Counted from the first letter of the stretch, positions 16,801-26,592 are shown. The stretch: DNA of 64,000 nt from Streptomyces cavernae (GCF_004023625.1 NZ_RPDJ01000041.1:40883-104882); one strand, 5' to 3'. Program-made: numbers and translations. Notes: a model not told the origin generated them from the letters alone.

Positions 16801-16824
16801 GCCCCGGACGGGGGCGTCCGGGGC
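16801..16824 (-). terminator. Terminator hairpin after otsA
   Basis: A 10-bp perfect stem (GCCCCGGACG with its complement) with a GGGG loop lies just beyond the otsA stop, next to the minisatellite. Confidence 0.65.
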
Positions 16825-16829
16825 AGGGG

Positions 16830-18320
16830 CTATCCGCTCGTCTCCAGTGCTTCCAGCTGATCCAGGAACCAGCGCGTCGGCGGTAGTGCCGTCGCCGCGT
16901 CGGCCAGGCGCTTGGTGCCTTCCGCGCGGTCCCCGGACGGCATGGTCAGCGCCGTGTGCAGCGCCGCGGCGGTGCCCTGGACGTCGTACGGGTTCACCGC
17001 GATCGCGTCCTCGGCCAGTTCCTCGTACGCCCCCGCCTCGCGGGAGAGGACCAGTACGCATCCCTCGTCGGAGACGACGGGGACCTCCTTGGCGACCAGG
17101 TTCATCCCGTCGCGGATGGGGTTGACCAGGGCCACGTCGGCGAGCCGGTACGCGGCCAGGGAGCGCGCGAAGTCGTCCTTGACGTGCAGCACGACCGGGG
17201 TCCAGCCCGGAGTGCCGTACGTGGCGTTGATCTCCTCGGCGACCCGCTGCACCTCGGCCGTGTACTCGCGGTACACCGCGAGGTCCTGCCGGGAGGGGTA
17301 GGCGAAGGCGACGTGCACGACGCGCTCCCGCCACTCCGGCCAGGTTTCCAGCAGTTCCCGGTAGGCCAGCAGCCCCCGCACGATGTTCTTGGAGAGTTCG
17401 GTGCGGTCCACGCGCACGATCGTCTTGCGGCCCTCGCCGATCTCCGCGCGCAGCGCGTTCATCCGCTCGGCGACGTCCGGCTGGTGCGCGCGCTTGCGCA
17501 GGAAGTCGGCGTCGGCGCCGAGGCCGTGCACACCGATCCATGTCGTGCTCAGGGGCGGGCGGCCGGTGTCCGTGTGCTCGATGCTCCCGGGCTCGCCCGG
17601 GCGGCCCGGGACGCCGACGGCGATCCGGTCCCCGTCGATCTCACCCGCGCACTGCATGAATGCGTGCGCCCACCGCCAGGTCAGGAACCCCAGCCGGTCG
17701 GCGCCGAGCATGCCCCACACCAACCGGGCGCGGATGTCGTCCGGGAGCATCCGGAAGTACTCCGGCGGCGCCCACGGAGTGTGCGAGAAGTGCCCGATGC
17801 GCAGATCGGGGCGGAGTTCCCGGAGCATCCGGGGGACCAGGGTGAGGTGGTAGTCCTGGACGAGCACGGCGGCGCCGTCGGCCGCCTCCTCCGCCAGGGC
17901 CTCGGCGAAGGCCCGGTTGTAGGCCTCGTACGACGCCCACTGGCGCCGGAACTCCGCGTCGAAGACGGGCTCCAGCGGGGTCTGGTACAGCATGTGGTGG
18001 ACGAACCACAGCACGGAGTTCGCGATGCCGTTGTACGCGTCGGAGTGCACCCGGGCGTCGATGTCGAGCATCCGCACCCGCTGACCGCCGGTCGTGTCCG
18101 AGGGCAGCCGCCCGTCCAAGGAGCGGCGCACCGCCTCGCGGTCCGCGTCGCTCAGCGCGGAGCACACCCACACCGCGTCCGCCTCGGGGCCGATCGCCGA
18201 AAGCCCGGACACCAGCCCGCCGCCGCCGCGCTTGGCGGTGAGCGCACCGGTCTCGTCCAGGGCGAACGAGACCGGTCCGCGGTTGGACGCGACCAGGATC
18301 CGGGCACCTTTGGAAGCCAT
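16830..18320 (-). CDS. otsA: Alpha,alpha-trehalose-6-phosphate synthase
   Basis: A 496-residue GT20 glycosyltransferase that makes trehalose-6-P from a nucleotide-glucose and glucose-6-P. It has the phosphate-binding glycine loop RGGGGLVSGL near residue 34, QDYHLTLVPRML, GHFSHTPWAPPE and the late donor site DGMNLVAKE. The ATG at 18320 (MASKGARILVASNRGPV) is preferred over a three-codon extension. The gene is convergent with otsB and shares its direction with gpgS, 244 bp away. It protects against osmotic and desiccation stress and supports spores. Confidence 0.95.
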   Translation of the reverse strand: MASKGARILVASNRGPVSFALDETGALTAKRGGGGLVSGLSAIGPEADAVWVCSALSDADREAVRRSLDGRLPSDTTGGQRVRMLDIDARVHSDAYNGIANSVLWFVHHMLYQTPLEPVFDAEFRRQWASYEAYNRAFAEALAEEAADGAAVLVQDYHLTLVPRMLRELRPDLRIGHFSHTPWAPPEYFRMLPDDIRARLVWGMLGADRLGFLTWRWAHAFMQCAGEIDGDRIAVGVPGRPGEPGSIEHTDTGRPPLSTTWIGVHGLGADADFLRKRAHQPDVAERMNALRAEIGEGRKTIVRVDRTELSKNIVRGLLAYRELLETWPEWRERVVHVAFAYPSRQDLAVYREYTAEVQRVAEEINATYGTPGWTPVVLHVKDDFARSLAAYRLADVALVNPIRDGMNLVAKEVPVVSDEGCVLVLSREAGAYEELAEDAIAVNPYDVQGTAAALHTALTMPSGDRAEGTKRLADAATALPPTRWFLDQLEALETSG

Positions 18321-18563
18321 ACGCCACAACCTAGCCCGCCGCCGAAACGCTCAAACGTACGACGCCTCCGTATACGAGGCGCACACACGTCACAGGACTA
18401 CGCCGGACGGCGCACGTGTTCACGGGGGCGCACACGCTCACGCGCGCACCCGCGCACGGGAGCACACACGTTCCGGCGATGTTCCGCCGACGCATGGGCT
18501 CACGCGACGGGCGCACGCGTTGACACCCGGCTCCGGCACGGGGCCGCGCGCTCGACCCAGGGT

Positions 18564-19535
18564 TCAGGCCGCTCGGCGTGCCGCGTACTCCTCGATCTCC
18601 GCCATCGGCGGCCGCTCCTCGGTGTCCACCGAGAACGTCCGTGGCTCGAAACCCTCGGCGCCACGTTCGAACTGGGTGAGGACGGGACGGATCAGATGCC
18701 CACGGGCCAGCCGTAGCTGGGCCGTGCGGTAGATCGCCGCGGCCATCCGGCCGAGCGCCTGCCCGTCCTGGTGACGGTGCTTGCGGACACCGACGTCGAC
18801 CTGGGCGAGGGCGTCCAGGCCGACCAGGTGCAGGGCGTCCACCAGCATGCCGAGCTCGACGCCGTAGCCGACGGGGAACGGCAGCCGCTCCAGCAGCGAG
18901 CGGCGGGCCGCGTACTCGCCGCCGAGCGGCTGGACGAACCCGGCCAGCTGCGGCCAGTGCATGTTCAGCAGCGGACGCGCCATCAGCTCCGTGACCCGGC
19001 CGCCCTGGCCGGCGGCGGTCCTACCGGAGGCGGGCCCGTCGGACAGGGCCAGCGGGCGGTCGTACATCCCCTTGACCAGGTCCACGTCCGGATCGGTGAG
19101 CAGCGGTCCGACGGTCCCGGAGACGAAGTCGGAGGAGAACTCCTTCAGGTCGGCGTCGATGAAACAGACGATGTCGCCGCTGGTGGCCAGCAGCGAACGC
19201 CACAGCACCTCGCCCTTGCCGGGAACGGTGGGGATGCGCGGCAGTATCTCGTCCCGGTGCACCACACGGGCGCCCGCCGCGGCGGCCACCGCGGAGGTCC
19301 GGTCGGTCGACCCGGAGTCGACGACGACGATCTCGTCGACGAGGGGGGCCTGGTGCATCAGGTCGTGACGGATGGCGGCGACGATCTCGCCGACCGTCTC
19401 CTCCTCGTTCAGTGCGGGCAGCACGACGCTGACCGACGAGCCGGAGGCGCGTTTCGCGGCCAGGATCCTGTGGAGCGGGCGATCGGTCACAGACCAGGAG
19501 CGGGTCTTCAGCCAGCGCTCGACTTCTTCCAGCAC
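18564..19535 (-). CDS. gpgS: Glucosyl-3-phosphoglycerate synthase
   Basis: A 323-residue GT81/GT2-fold enzyme that joins glucose from NDP-glucose to 3-phosphoglycerate. The nucleotide-sugar strand SVVLPALNEEETV is at residues 36-48, VVDSGSTDRT follows, and the metal-binding DAD is at 127-129 in CFIDADLKEF. GTG 19535 is set by an AAGGAG ribosome site nine bases upstream and gives the usual length. In mycobacteria this begins methylglucose lipopolysaccharide synthesis; in Streptomyces the product is probably glucosylglycerate, an osmolyte. Its proximity to otsA/otsB supports that. Confidence 0.93.
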   Translation of the reverse strand: MLEEVERWLKTRSWSVTDRPLHRILAAKRASGSSVSVVLPALNEEETVGEIVAAIRHDLMHQAPLVDEIVVVDSGSTDRTSAVAAAAGARVVHRDEILPRIPTVPGKGEVLWRSLLATSGDIVCFIDADLKEFSSDFVSGTVGPLLTDPDVDLVKGMYDRPLALSDGPASGRTAAGQGGRVTELMARPLLNMHWPQLAGFVQPLGGEYAARRSLLERLPFPVGYGVELGMLVDALHLVGLDALAQVDVGVRKHRHQDGQALGRMAAAIYRTAQLRLARGHLIRPVLTQFERGAEGFEPRTFSVDTEERPPMAEIEEYAARRAA

Positions 19536-19744
19536 AGTCTGCGGCTCCTTACGTTGCGCGATGGGCGGGGGGATCATGCCCGAAGCGAGGCTCGACGGAC
19601 GACTCGGTCATCCTGTGATCCATCTCGCGGTTCGGACGACTATCTCAACTGTCCTGGCCTTCGGTTACAGTCTTGAACAACGCCGGTGACCATCGCATGT
19701 CGGTGGCCGCCCGGTGTCACACGCTCGAAAACAACCGCATACCG

Positions 19745-19905
19745 CTCATCCAGAGGGGCAGAGGGACACGGCCCGTTGAAGCCCCGGCAACCCTCCAGCC
19801 GCACGCGTCGGAACGCACAGCGTCACGGTCGTATTCCGGCGAGGCTCGTGGCTAGGGAAGGTGCCAATTCCGTCTCGCGGCGAGATGCGCCGTGAGGAAG
19901 ATGAG
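19745..19905 (+). ncRNA. SAM-I (S-box) riboswitch
   Basis: The leader shows the SAM-I core in order. P1 pairs CTCATC (19745-19750) with GATGAG (19900-19905). The kink-turn AGAGGGGCAGAGGGAC leads into P2, the conserved GAAGCCCCGGCAACC forms P2/P3, and GGTGCCAATTCC forms the J/P4 binding pocket. It ends 20 bp before the ATG of the PLP enzyme gene, so it may act on translation or early termination. It implies repression when S-adenosylmethionine is high, and so a role for the downstream pair in methionine supply. Confidence 0.93.
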
Positions 19906-19924
19906 GAGAAAGGGCCTCGCCTCC

Positions 19925-21208
19925 ATGGCTGTGCACAGTGATGCAAGCACCACGAACTCCGTAGACCTCGGCGCCGCCGCCGCGCTCTCCTGCCGCGAAT
20001 GCGGCCACCAGGTGCCACTGGGACCGGTGTTTGCCTGTGAAGAGTGTTTCGGCCCCCTCGAAATCGCCTACGACTTCTCCTCGTACGAAACCGAAGAGCT
20101 CCGCAAGCAGATCGAGGCGGGGCCTTCGAGCATCTGGCGTTACGCCCCGCTGCTGCCCGTCCCCGCCGACGTGGCCGACAAACCGAACATCAATCCCGGC
20201 TGGACCCAGCTCGTCAAGGCCGACAACCTGGCGCGCGAGCTCGGCGTGACCGGCGGCCTGTATGTGAAGGACGACTCCGGCAACCCGACGCACTCCTTCA
20301 AGGACCGTGTCGTCGCCCAGGCGATCGAGGCCGCCCGCGCCTTCGGTTTCACCACCCTGTCCTGCTCCTCGACGGGCAACCTGGCCGGGGCCGTCGGTGC
20401 CGCCGCCGCCCGGGCCGGCTTCCGCTCCTGCGTCTTCATCCCGCACGACCTGGAGCAGGGCAAGGTCGTCATGGCCGCTGTCTACGGCGGCGAACTCGTC
20501 GGCATCGAGGGCAACTACGACGACGTGAACCGCTTCTGCTCCGAGCTGATCGGCGACCCGGCCGGCGAGGGCTGGGGCTTCGTCAACGTCAACCTGCGGC
20601 CGTACTACGCCGAGGGCTCCAAGACGCTGGCGTACGAGATCTGCGAGCAGCTCGGCTGGCAGCTGCCGGACCAGCTGGTCGTGCCGATCGCCTCCGGCTC
20701 CCAGCTCACCAAGATCGACAAGGGGCTCCAGGAGCTGATCAAGCTCGGGCTGGTCGAGGACAAGCCCTACAAGATCTTCGGCGCGCAGGCCGAGGGCTGC
20801 TCGCCGGTGTCGGTGGCCTTCAAGGCCGGCCACGACGTCGTCCGGCCGCAGAAGCCTGACACCATCGCCAAGTCGCTCGCCATCGGCAACCCGGCCGACG
20901 GTCCGTACGTGCTGGACATCGCGCGGCGTACCGGGGGTGCTGTGGAGGACGTGACCGACCCGCAGATCGTCGAGGCGATCAAGCTGCTGGCGCGGACGGA
21001 GGGTATCTTCGCGGAGACCGCGGGCGGGGTGACCGTCGGCGTGACGAAGAAGCTGCTCGAGAACGGTGTGCTGGACCCGTCCCTCACCACGGTCGTACTG
21101 AACACCGGCGACGGCCTCAAGACCCTCGACGCGGTGGCCGGCACCGGGCTCACCGCCACCATCCGCCCGAACCTTGACTCCTTCCGAGAGGCTGGCCTCG
21201 CATCATGA
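19925..21208 (+). CDS. thrC: Threonine synthase-family PLP enzyme (probable O-phosphohomoserine-using homocysteine synthase)
   Basis: A 427-residue fold-type II PLP enzyme. An N-terminal zinc ribbon (Cys23, Cys26, Cys38, Cys41) precedes the threonine-synthase fold, with the PLP lysine at 126 in HSFKDR and the phosphate loop SSTGNLAGAV. By homology it is ThrC, which turns O-phosphohomoserine into threonine. Context argues for a different product: a SAM-I riboswitch leads the gene, and its stop overlaps the start of a ThiS/MoaD sulfur carrier (ATGA). The pair fits a route in which thiocarboxylated carrier donates sulfur to O-phosphohomoserine to give homocysteine. I recall a MetM/MetO description in Streptomyces but could not check it. 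Confidence 0.9.
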   Translation: MAVHSDASTTNSVDLGAAAALSCRECGHQVPLGPVFACEECFGPLEIAYDFSSYETEELRKQIEAGPSSIWRYAPLLPVPADVADKPNINPGWTQLVKADNLARELGVTGGLYVKDDSGNPTHSFKDRVVAQAIEAARAFGFTTLSCSSTGNLAGAVGAAAARAGFRSCVFIPHDLEQGKVVMAAVYGGELVGIEGNYDDVNRFCSELIGDPAGEGWGFVNVNLRPYYAEGSKTLAYEICEQLGWQLPDQLVVPIASGSQLTKIDKGLQELIKLGLVEDKPYKIFGAQAEGCSPVSVAFKAGHDVVRPQKPDTIAKSLAIGNPADGPYVLDIARRTGGAVEDVTDPQIVEAIKLLARTEGIFAETAGGVTVGVTKKLLENGVLDPSLTTVVLNTGDGLKTLDAVAGTGLTATIRPNLDSFREAGLAS

Positions 21209-21480
21209 GCGTGAACGTTCGCATTCCGACGATCCTCCGTACCTACACCGGTGGCCAGGCGGAGGTGACCGCGGAGGGAGCGACCCTCGCCGAGGTCATC
21301 GCGGACCTGGAGAAGAACCACACGGGTATCGCGGCCCGGGTCCTGGACGACCAGGGCAAGCTGCGCCGGTTCGTCAACGTGTACGTGAACGACGACGACG
21401 TGCGCTTCGAGCAGGGGCTCGAGACCGCGACGCCGGACGGTGCGGGCGTGTCGATCATCCCGGCGGTCGCCGGCGGCTGA
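21205..21480 (+). CDS. ThiS/MoaD-type sulfur carrier protein (CysO-like)
   Basis: A 91-residue ubiquitin-like beta-grasp protein ending in Gly-Gly (AVAGG), the tail that is adenylated and thiocarboxylated by a MoeB/ThiF-type enzyme. N-terminal TILRTYTGG, the VNVYVNDDDVRF strand and VSIIPAVAGG match CysO/MoaD. It overlaps the upstream gene by 4 bp (21205-21208), so the two are made together under the SAM riboswitch. This points to a sulfur-donor role for that enzyme rather than molybdopterin or thiamin synthesis. No activating enzyme lies nearby, so a distant MoeZ-like protein must load it. Confidence 0.92.
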   Translation: MSVNVRIPTILRTYTGGQAEVTAEGATLAEVIADLEKNHTGIAARVLDDQGKLRRFVNVYVNDDDVRFEQGLETATPDGAGVSIIPAVAGG

Positions 21481-21526
21481 TGCTTGATCATTACCCACGG
21501 TAACGCCGATTACCGAGAGTTCATCG

Positions 21527-21563
21527 AATTGCCCCCTCCGTGAGAGAAGCGGAGGGGGCAATT
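21527..21563 (+). terminator. Strong intrinsic terminator
   Basis: A perfect 14-bp stem AATTGCCCCCTCCG/CGGAGGGGGCAATT with a 9-nt loop ends the SAM-regulated operon. Confidence 0.9.
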
Positions 21564-21917
21564 CTGTATGGTTGAGCGCGGTACAGTTGGGGAACTGCCT
21601 CGCTTCCACGTGTCGGACGTGTATGAGTTCCCGCCTGATCTCCGGCAAGAAGTAGCCAAAGTGTCTCTTCCTTTTGAGCCTTATAAGGCATTTATGGGGC
21701 CCGACTTGCCCCGAAACTTCGCGAATTCTCCATATATTCCGGATCGGTCGCGCCCAGATTTCTCGTCCGATTGACCTGTTGCAGACGGCAGTTGGACAGA
21801 TACATACAGCCGCGGTCGACGCGTTCCGGCGCACACCCCCAACCGTTGGGGGGTGAGGTCTGACCCGGGTCCGCGAAGTGTGGATCTGTGCAAGGGCCAG
21901 TAATAGGGGAGTTAGGC
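21564..21917 (+). promoter_or_regulatory. Long A+T-richer leader of the cold-shock gene
   Basis: About 350 bp of noticeably lower G+C precede the cold-shock gene. A 68-codon frame at 21568-21774 exists but lacks normal Streptomyces third-position bias and has no clear ribosome site, so I treat the segment as promoter and 5' untranslated leader. Cold-shock genes often have long structured leaders. No specific -10/-35 is claimed. Confidence 0.4.
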
Positions 21918-22121
21918 ATGGCTCAGGGCACCGTCAAGTGGTTCAACGCGGAGAAGGGGTACGGCTTCATCGCGGTCGACGGTGGTGCGGATGTTTTCGT
22001 CCACTACAGCGCGATCCAGATGGACGGTTACCGCACCCTGGAAGAGGGCCAGCGGGTCGAGTTCGAGATTTCGCAGGGCCAGAAGGGTCCGCAGGCGGAC
22101 ATGGTTCGCCTCGCAGGCTGA
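21918..22121 (+). CDS. Cold-shock domain protein (CspA family)
   Basis: A 67-residue single cold-shock domain. RNA-binding motif RNP1 is KGYGFIAV and RNP2 VFVHYSAI, with the standard GTVKWFNAEKG start and a C-terminal ADMVRL. It binds single-stranded RNA/DNA and loosens structure, as an RNA chaperone. A GGGGAG ribosome site precedes ATG 21918. It sits between the SAM-regulated operon and groEL, as in S. coelicolor (scoF4 next to groEL2, from memory), and ends in its own terminator. Confidence 0.95.
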   Translation: MAQGTVKWFNAEKGYGFIAVDGGADVFVHYSAIQMDGYRTLEEGQRVEFEISQGQKGPQADMVRLAG

Positions 22122-22150
22122 AGTAACGCGCCGACTGCTTGTTGACGTGA

Positions 22151-22189
22151 CGAAGGGCTCGCGCCCCCCGAGGGGGCGTGAGCCCTTCG
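22151..22189 (+). terminator. Terminator after the cold-shock gene
   Basis: CGAAGGGCTC (22151-22160) pairs with GAGCCCTTCG (22180-22189), and a C-run pairs with a G-run inside, giving a stem of about 17 bp. Confidence 0.85.
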
Positions 22190-22268
22190 GTCTGCCCGGG
22201 GGCCGTCACTCATGCGCCCGCCCGTCTCCCGGCCATCACCCCCCAACGAGCCCGCTTCGCGGGCGCGC

Positions 22269-22295
22269 CTTGCACTCGACCACCCCGAGTGCTAA
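22269..22295. promoter_or_regulatory. CIRCE operator 1 (HrcA)
   Basis: CTTGCACTC-N9-GAGTGCTAA: the right arm is a perfect CIRCE half and the left arm matches 7 of 9. It lies about 160 bp upstream of groEL. Confidence 0.85.
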
Positions 22296-22304
22296 TCATT
22301 GGCG

Positions 22305-22331
22305 TTAGCACTCTGAAGGTGAGAGTGACAA
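22305..22331. promoter_or_regulatory. CIRCE operator 2 (HrcA)
   Basis: TTAGCACTC-N9-GAGTGACAA: the left arm is perfect and the right arm matches 7 of 9. It starts exactly nine bases after CIRCE 1 ends, so four half-sites follow at 18-bp steps. Confidence 0.85.
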
Positions 22332-22456
22332 CGAGGACCGGGTCGGTGAGGTCCGCAGGCCGGGTGGGGCAAGGAACCACGAGGCAGGCAGGCCGTCCGT
22401 CGCGGGCGCCAGCGCGGTCCGGAGCAATCCACCCCAGTCCGGGAGGACCACTTCAC

Positions 22457-24079
<1,623 letters not shown>

Positions 24080-24112
24080 TCGGCTTCTGGTCGATCGACT
24101 GTCCGTAAAGGA

Positions 24113-24156
24113 CCGAGGGCGGTACCTCCTGCTGCGGCAGGAGGTACCGCCCTCGG
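24113..24156 (+). terminator. Strong intrinsic terminator after groEL
   Basis: A perfect 20-bp stem (24113-24132 with 24137-24156) with a TGCG tetraloop begins 33 bp after the groEL stop. Confidence 0.93.
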
Positions 24157-24255
24157 GCGTTCCCGGAGGCCGGTCGGCGTTGCTCCGCCTCCGCGCCGCG
24201 GGCATTGTCGGCCGTCGCTCCTGCCGCTTCCGCGCTCCCGCGCTCCCGCCGTTCT

Positions 24256-24269
24256 GTGACCCATGTCAC
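24256..24269. promoter_or_regulatory. GTGAC-N4-GTCAC palindrome / possible ECF41 -35 element
   Basis: GTGACCCATGTCAC has the same 14-bp form as the two boxes upstream of cdgB. Its right half extends to TGTCACA (24264-24270), the -35 sequence I know for ECF41 promoters. A CGTC -10 at the right distance is not evident. It lies about 80 bp upstream of the oxidoreductase start. Confidence 0.5.
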
Positions 24270-24344
24270 ATGCAGTTCCTGTCAGGAATCGGGGCGCTGT
24301 TCCGCTCAAGTCACCGAGAGCAAGCCAACCGACAGGAGCGACAC

Positions 24345-25595
24345 ATGAAGCACCGCATCGTCGTCCTCGGCGCCGGCTATGCCGGGGCCTACGTGGCCGG
24401 GAACCTGGCCCGTCGGCTGTCCTCGGCGGACACCGAGATCACCGTGGTCAACGCCGTGCCGGACTTCGTCCAGCGGCTGCGGCTGAACCAGCTGGCGGCC
24501 GGCCGGGACATCGAGGCTCCGCAGCTCGCCGATGTCTTCGCCGGCACGGGGATCCGGCTGCGCGTGGCCCTGGTGACCGCTGTCGACCCCGAGCGCCGGG
24601 TCGTTGCGGTGGCCGACGCCGACGGTGGCGGCGACCTCGGCTACGACACGCTTGTGTACGCGCTCGGCAGCCACGGCGACGACCACGCCGTCCCCGGCGT
24701 GGCCGAGCACGCCTTCGACGTCGCCGCCAGGCCCTCGGCGCTGCGTCTGCGTGAGCGCCTGGACGGCCTGGACGGCCTGGGCGGCCTGGGCGGCCTGGGC
24801 GGGCGGGGCGGAGGCGGGAGTGTGGTGGTCGTCGGCGACGGGCTGACCGGCATCGAGACCGCCACCGAGATCGCCGAAGCCCGGCACAGCCTGTCGGTGG
24901 CGCTGATCGCCCGTGGCGAGCTGGGCAGCCGGCTCTCCGCCGGAGCCCGCAGCCACCTGCGCCAGGCCTGCGACCGGCTGGGCATCACCGTCCTGGAGCA
25001 CACCAGCGTCGAAGCCGTCGAAGCGACACGGGTGCTGTGCGCCGACGGCACCGCCCTGGCATCCGACGCAACCGTCTGGACGGCCGGGTTCGCGGTCAGC
25101 CCCATCGCCGCCGCCAGCGGGCTGGAGGTCACCGAGAACGGCCGGATCGTCGTCGACCGCACCATGCGGTCGGTCTCGCACCCGAACGTCTACGCCATCG
25201 GCGACAGTGTCCATGCCCTCGGCGACAACGGCCGTCCGCTGCCGATGTCCTGCGGCTCGGCCGGCTACACCGGCCGACAGGCCATCGAGGCGATCGTGGG
25301 ACGCCTGACCGGCCGCAAGATCGCGAACGTCAAGCTGGTCTACCTGTACAACGCCATCAGCCTCGGGCGGCGGGACGGGCTCTGGCAGTCGGTTGACGAC
25401 GAAGGGCAGGCAAAGCCGAAGTACATGGGCGGGCGGAAGGCCGCGCGGATCAAGGCGGCCATCGAAAAGGGGGCGCTGTGGGGCACCTCGCACCCGACCT
25501 TCGGCCTGCCCAAGCGCAAGCGCCGCCTGGCCGCCGCGCCGGACGCGTCCGCCGAAAAGGTGGTCGCGCAGCCGACCGGGACCCGCCTAGGGTGA
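24345..25595 (+). CDS. NAD(P)/FAD-dependent oxidoreductase (NDH-2-like), ECF41 partner
   Basis: A 416-residue pyridine nucleotide-disulphide type flavoprotein. FAD-binding IVVLGAGYAGAYVAG is at the N-terminus. The second dinucleotide fold SVVVVGDGLTGIETA lies mid-protein and the FAD ribityl motif VYAIGDSVHALG near residue 285. It resembles type II NADH dehydrogenase/carotenoid-style oxidoreductases. A 9-bp repeat encodes an unusual Gly-Leu run (GLGGLGGLGG) just before the NAD domain. The ATG follows an AGGAG site. The stop overlaps the start of an ECF41 sigma gene (GTGA), the classic arrangement in which the sigma factor controls its neighbouring redox enzyme. Confidence 0.9.
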   Translation: MKHRIVVLGAGYAGAYVAGNLARRLSSADTEITVVNAVPDFVQRLRLNQLAAGRDIEAPQLADVFAGTGIRLRVALVTAVDPERRVVAVADADGGGDLGYDTLVYALGSHGDDHAVPGVAEHAFDVAARPSALRLRERLDGLDGLGGLGGLGGRGGGGSVVVVGDGLTGIETATEIAEARHSLSVALIARGELGSRLSAGARSHLRQACDRLGITVLEHTSVEAVEATRVLCADGTALASDATVWTAGFAVSPIAAASGLEVTENGRIVVDRTMRSVSHPNVYAIGDSVHALGDNGRPLPMSCGSAGYTGRQAIEAIVGRLTGRKIANVKLVYLYNAISLGRRDGLWQSVDDEGQAKPKYMGGRKAARIKAAIEKGALWGTSHPTFGLPKRKRRLAAAPDASAEKVVAQPTGTRLG

Positions 25596-26551
25596 TCAAC
25601 GTGGACAGCGCAGCGACCGATCGCTCGGACACCAGCCGGTTCGAGGCCGGCCGGAACAGGCTGGCCTCGCTGGCGTACCGGCTGCTGGGCTCCGCCGCCG
25701 ACGCCGAAGACGCGGTGCAGGATGCGTTCCTGCACTGGCAGGCCGCCGACCGGCAGCGGATCAAGGTGCCGGACGCATGGCTGACCAAGGTCGTCACCAA
25801 CCTGTGCCTCGACCGGCTCCGTTCGGCACAGGTCCGCCGCGAACGCACCGTCGGCGCCTGGCTGCCCGAACCGCTCCTCGACGGCGACCCGATGCTCGGC
25901 CCGGCCGACACGTTCGAGCAGCGCGAATCGGTCTCCCTGGCCGTGCTGACTCTCATGGAGCGCCTGTCACCCCACGAGCGGGCCGTCTACGTCCTGCGCG
26001 AAGCGTTCTCCTACAGCCACGCCGAGATCGCCGAGATCCTCGACATCACCGAGTCCGCGAGCCAGCAGCACCTCCACCGGGCCCGGCGCCGCATCACCGC
26101 CACCCGCCGCGGCGGCGAAGTCGACCCGGCATCCGCCCGCAGGATCGTCGAGGAATTCCTCGCCGCTGCTTCCTCGGGCCGAACCGAACGGCTGGTGGCG
26201 CTGCTCACCGACGACGCGACCGCGATCTCCGACGGCGCCGGCCTGAGCGAGAAGCTGCTGCGGTACGACACTCCGCAGCGCGTCGCCGCCGTCGCACGGG
26301 CCGGCTTCAAACCCACACCCGCGAAACGGCGACTCGTCGGAGGCACGCCCGCCTTCCACTACGCGGTCGTCAACGGTACCCCCGCCATCCTCTCCGTGCT
26401 CGGCGACCAGGTCGTCGGCTCCGTGACGTTCGACATCACCAACGGCAGGATCGCAACCGTGCGCGGCATCGCCGCCCCCGCCCGCCTCGTCCGCCTCACC
26501 GAAGCCTGGCGGCAGCACGAACCGGACACGCCGCTCATCGCCCAGTGGTGA
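25592..26551 (+). CDS. ECF41-type RNA polymerase sigma factor with SnoaL-like regulatory domain
   Basis: A 319-residue ECF sigma factor. Region 2 is at about 15-85 (FEAGRNRLASLAYRLLG, AEDAVQDAFLHW), the ECF41 signature WLPEP follows in the linker, and region 4 is at about 120-175 (FSYSHAEIAEILDI). A C-terminal NTF2-like domain keeps a DGAG form of the ECF41 DGGGK motif. In this group the fused domain both assists and restrains the sigma, so no anti-sigma gene is needed. GTG 25592 overlaps the oxidoreductase stop, hence translational coupling. Autoregulation from a promoter upstream of the oxidoreductase is expected. Confidence 0.92.
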   Translation: MINVDSAATDRSDTSRFEAGRNRLASLAYRLLGSAADAEDAVQDAFLHWQAADRQRIKVPDAWLTKVVTNLCLDRLRSAQVRRERTVGAWLPEPLLDGDPMLGPADTFEQRESVSLAVLTLMERLSPHERAVYVLREAFSYSHAEIAEILDITESASQQHLHRARRRITATRRGGEVDPASARRIVEEFLAAASSGRTERLVALLTDDATAISDGAGLSEKLLRYDTPQRVAAVARAGFKPTPAKRRLVGGTPAFHYAVVNGTPAILSVLGDQVVGSVTFDITNGRIATVRGIAAPARLVRLTEAWRQHEPDTPLIAQW

Positions 26552-26566
26552 CCCGACGCCGACCGC

Positions 26567-26592
26567 GGCCAGGCGCGGCTCCGCGCCTGGCC
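26567..26592 (+). terminator. Terminator after the ECF41 gene
   Basis: A 12-bp perfect stem GGCCAGGCGCGG/CCGCGCCTGGCC begins 15 bp after the sigma stop. Confidence 0.75.

Noticed and set aside
21568..21774. 68-codon frame upstream of the cold-shock gene
   Set aside because: Codon third positions lack the strong G/C bias of neighbouring genes, no ribosome site is seen and the start lies directly behind a terminator; more likely leader sequence.
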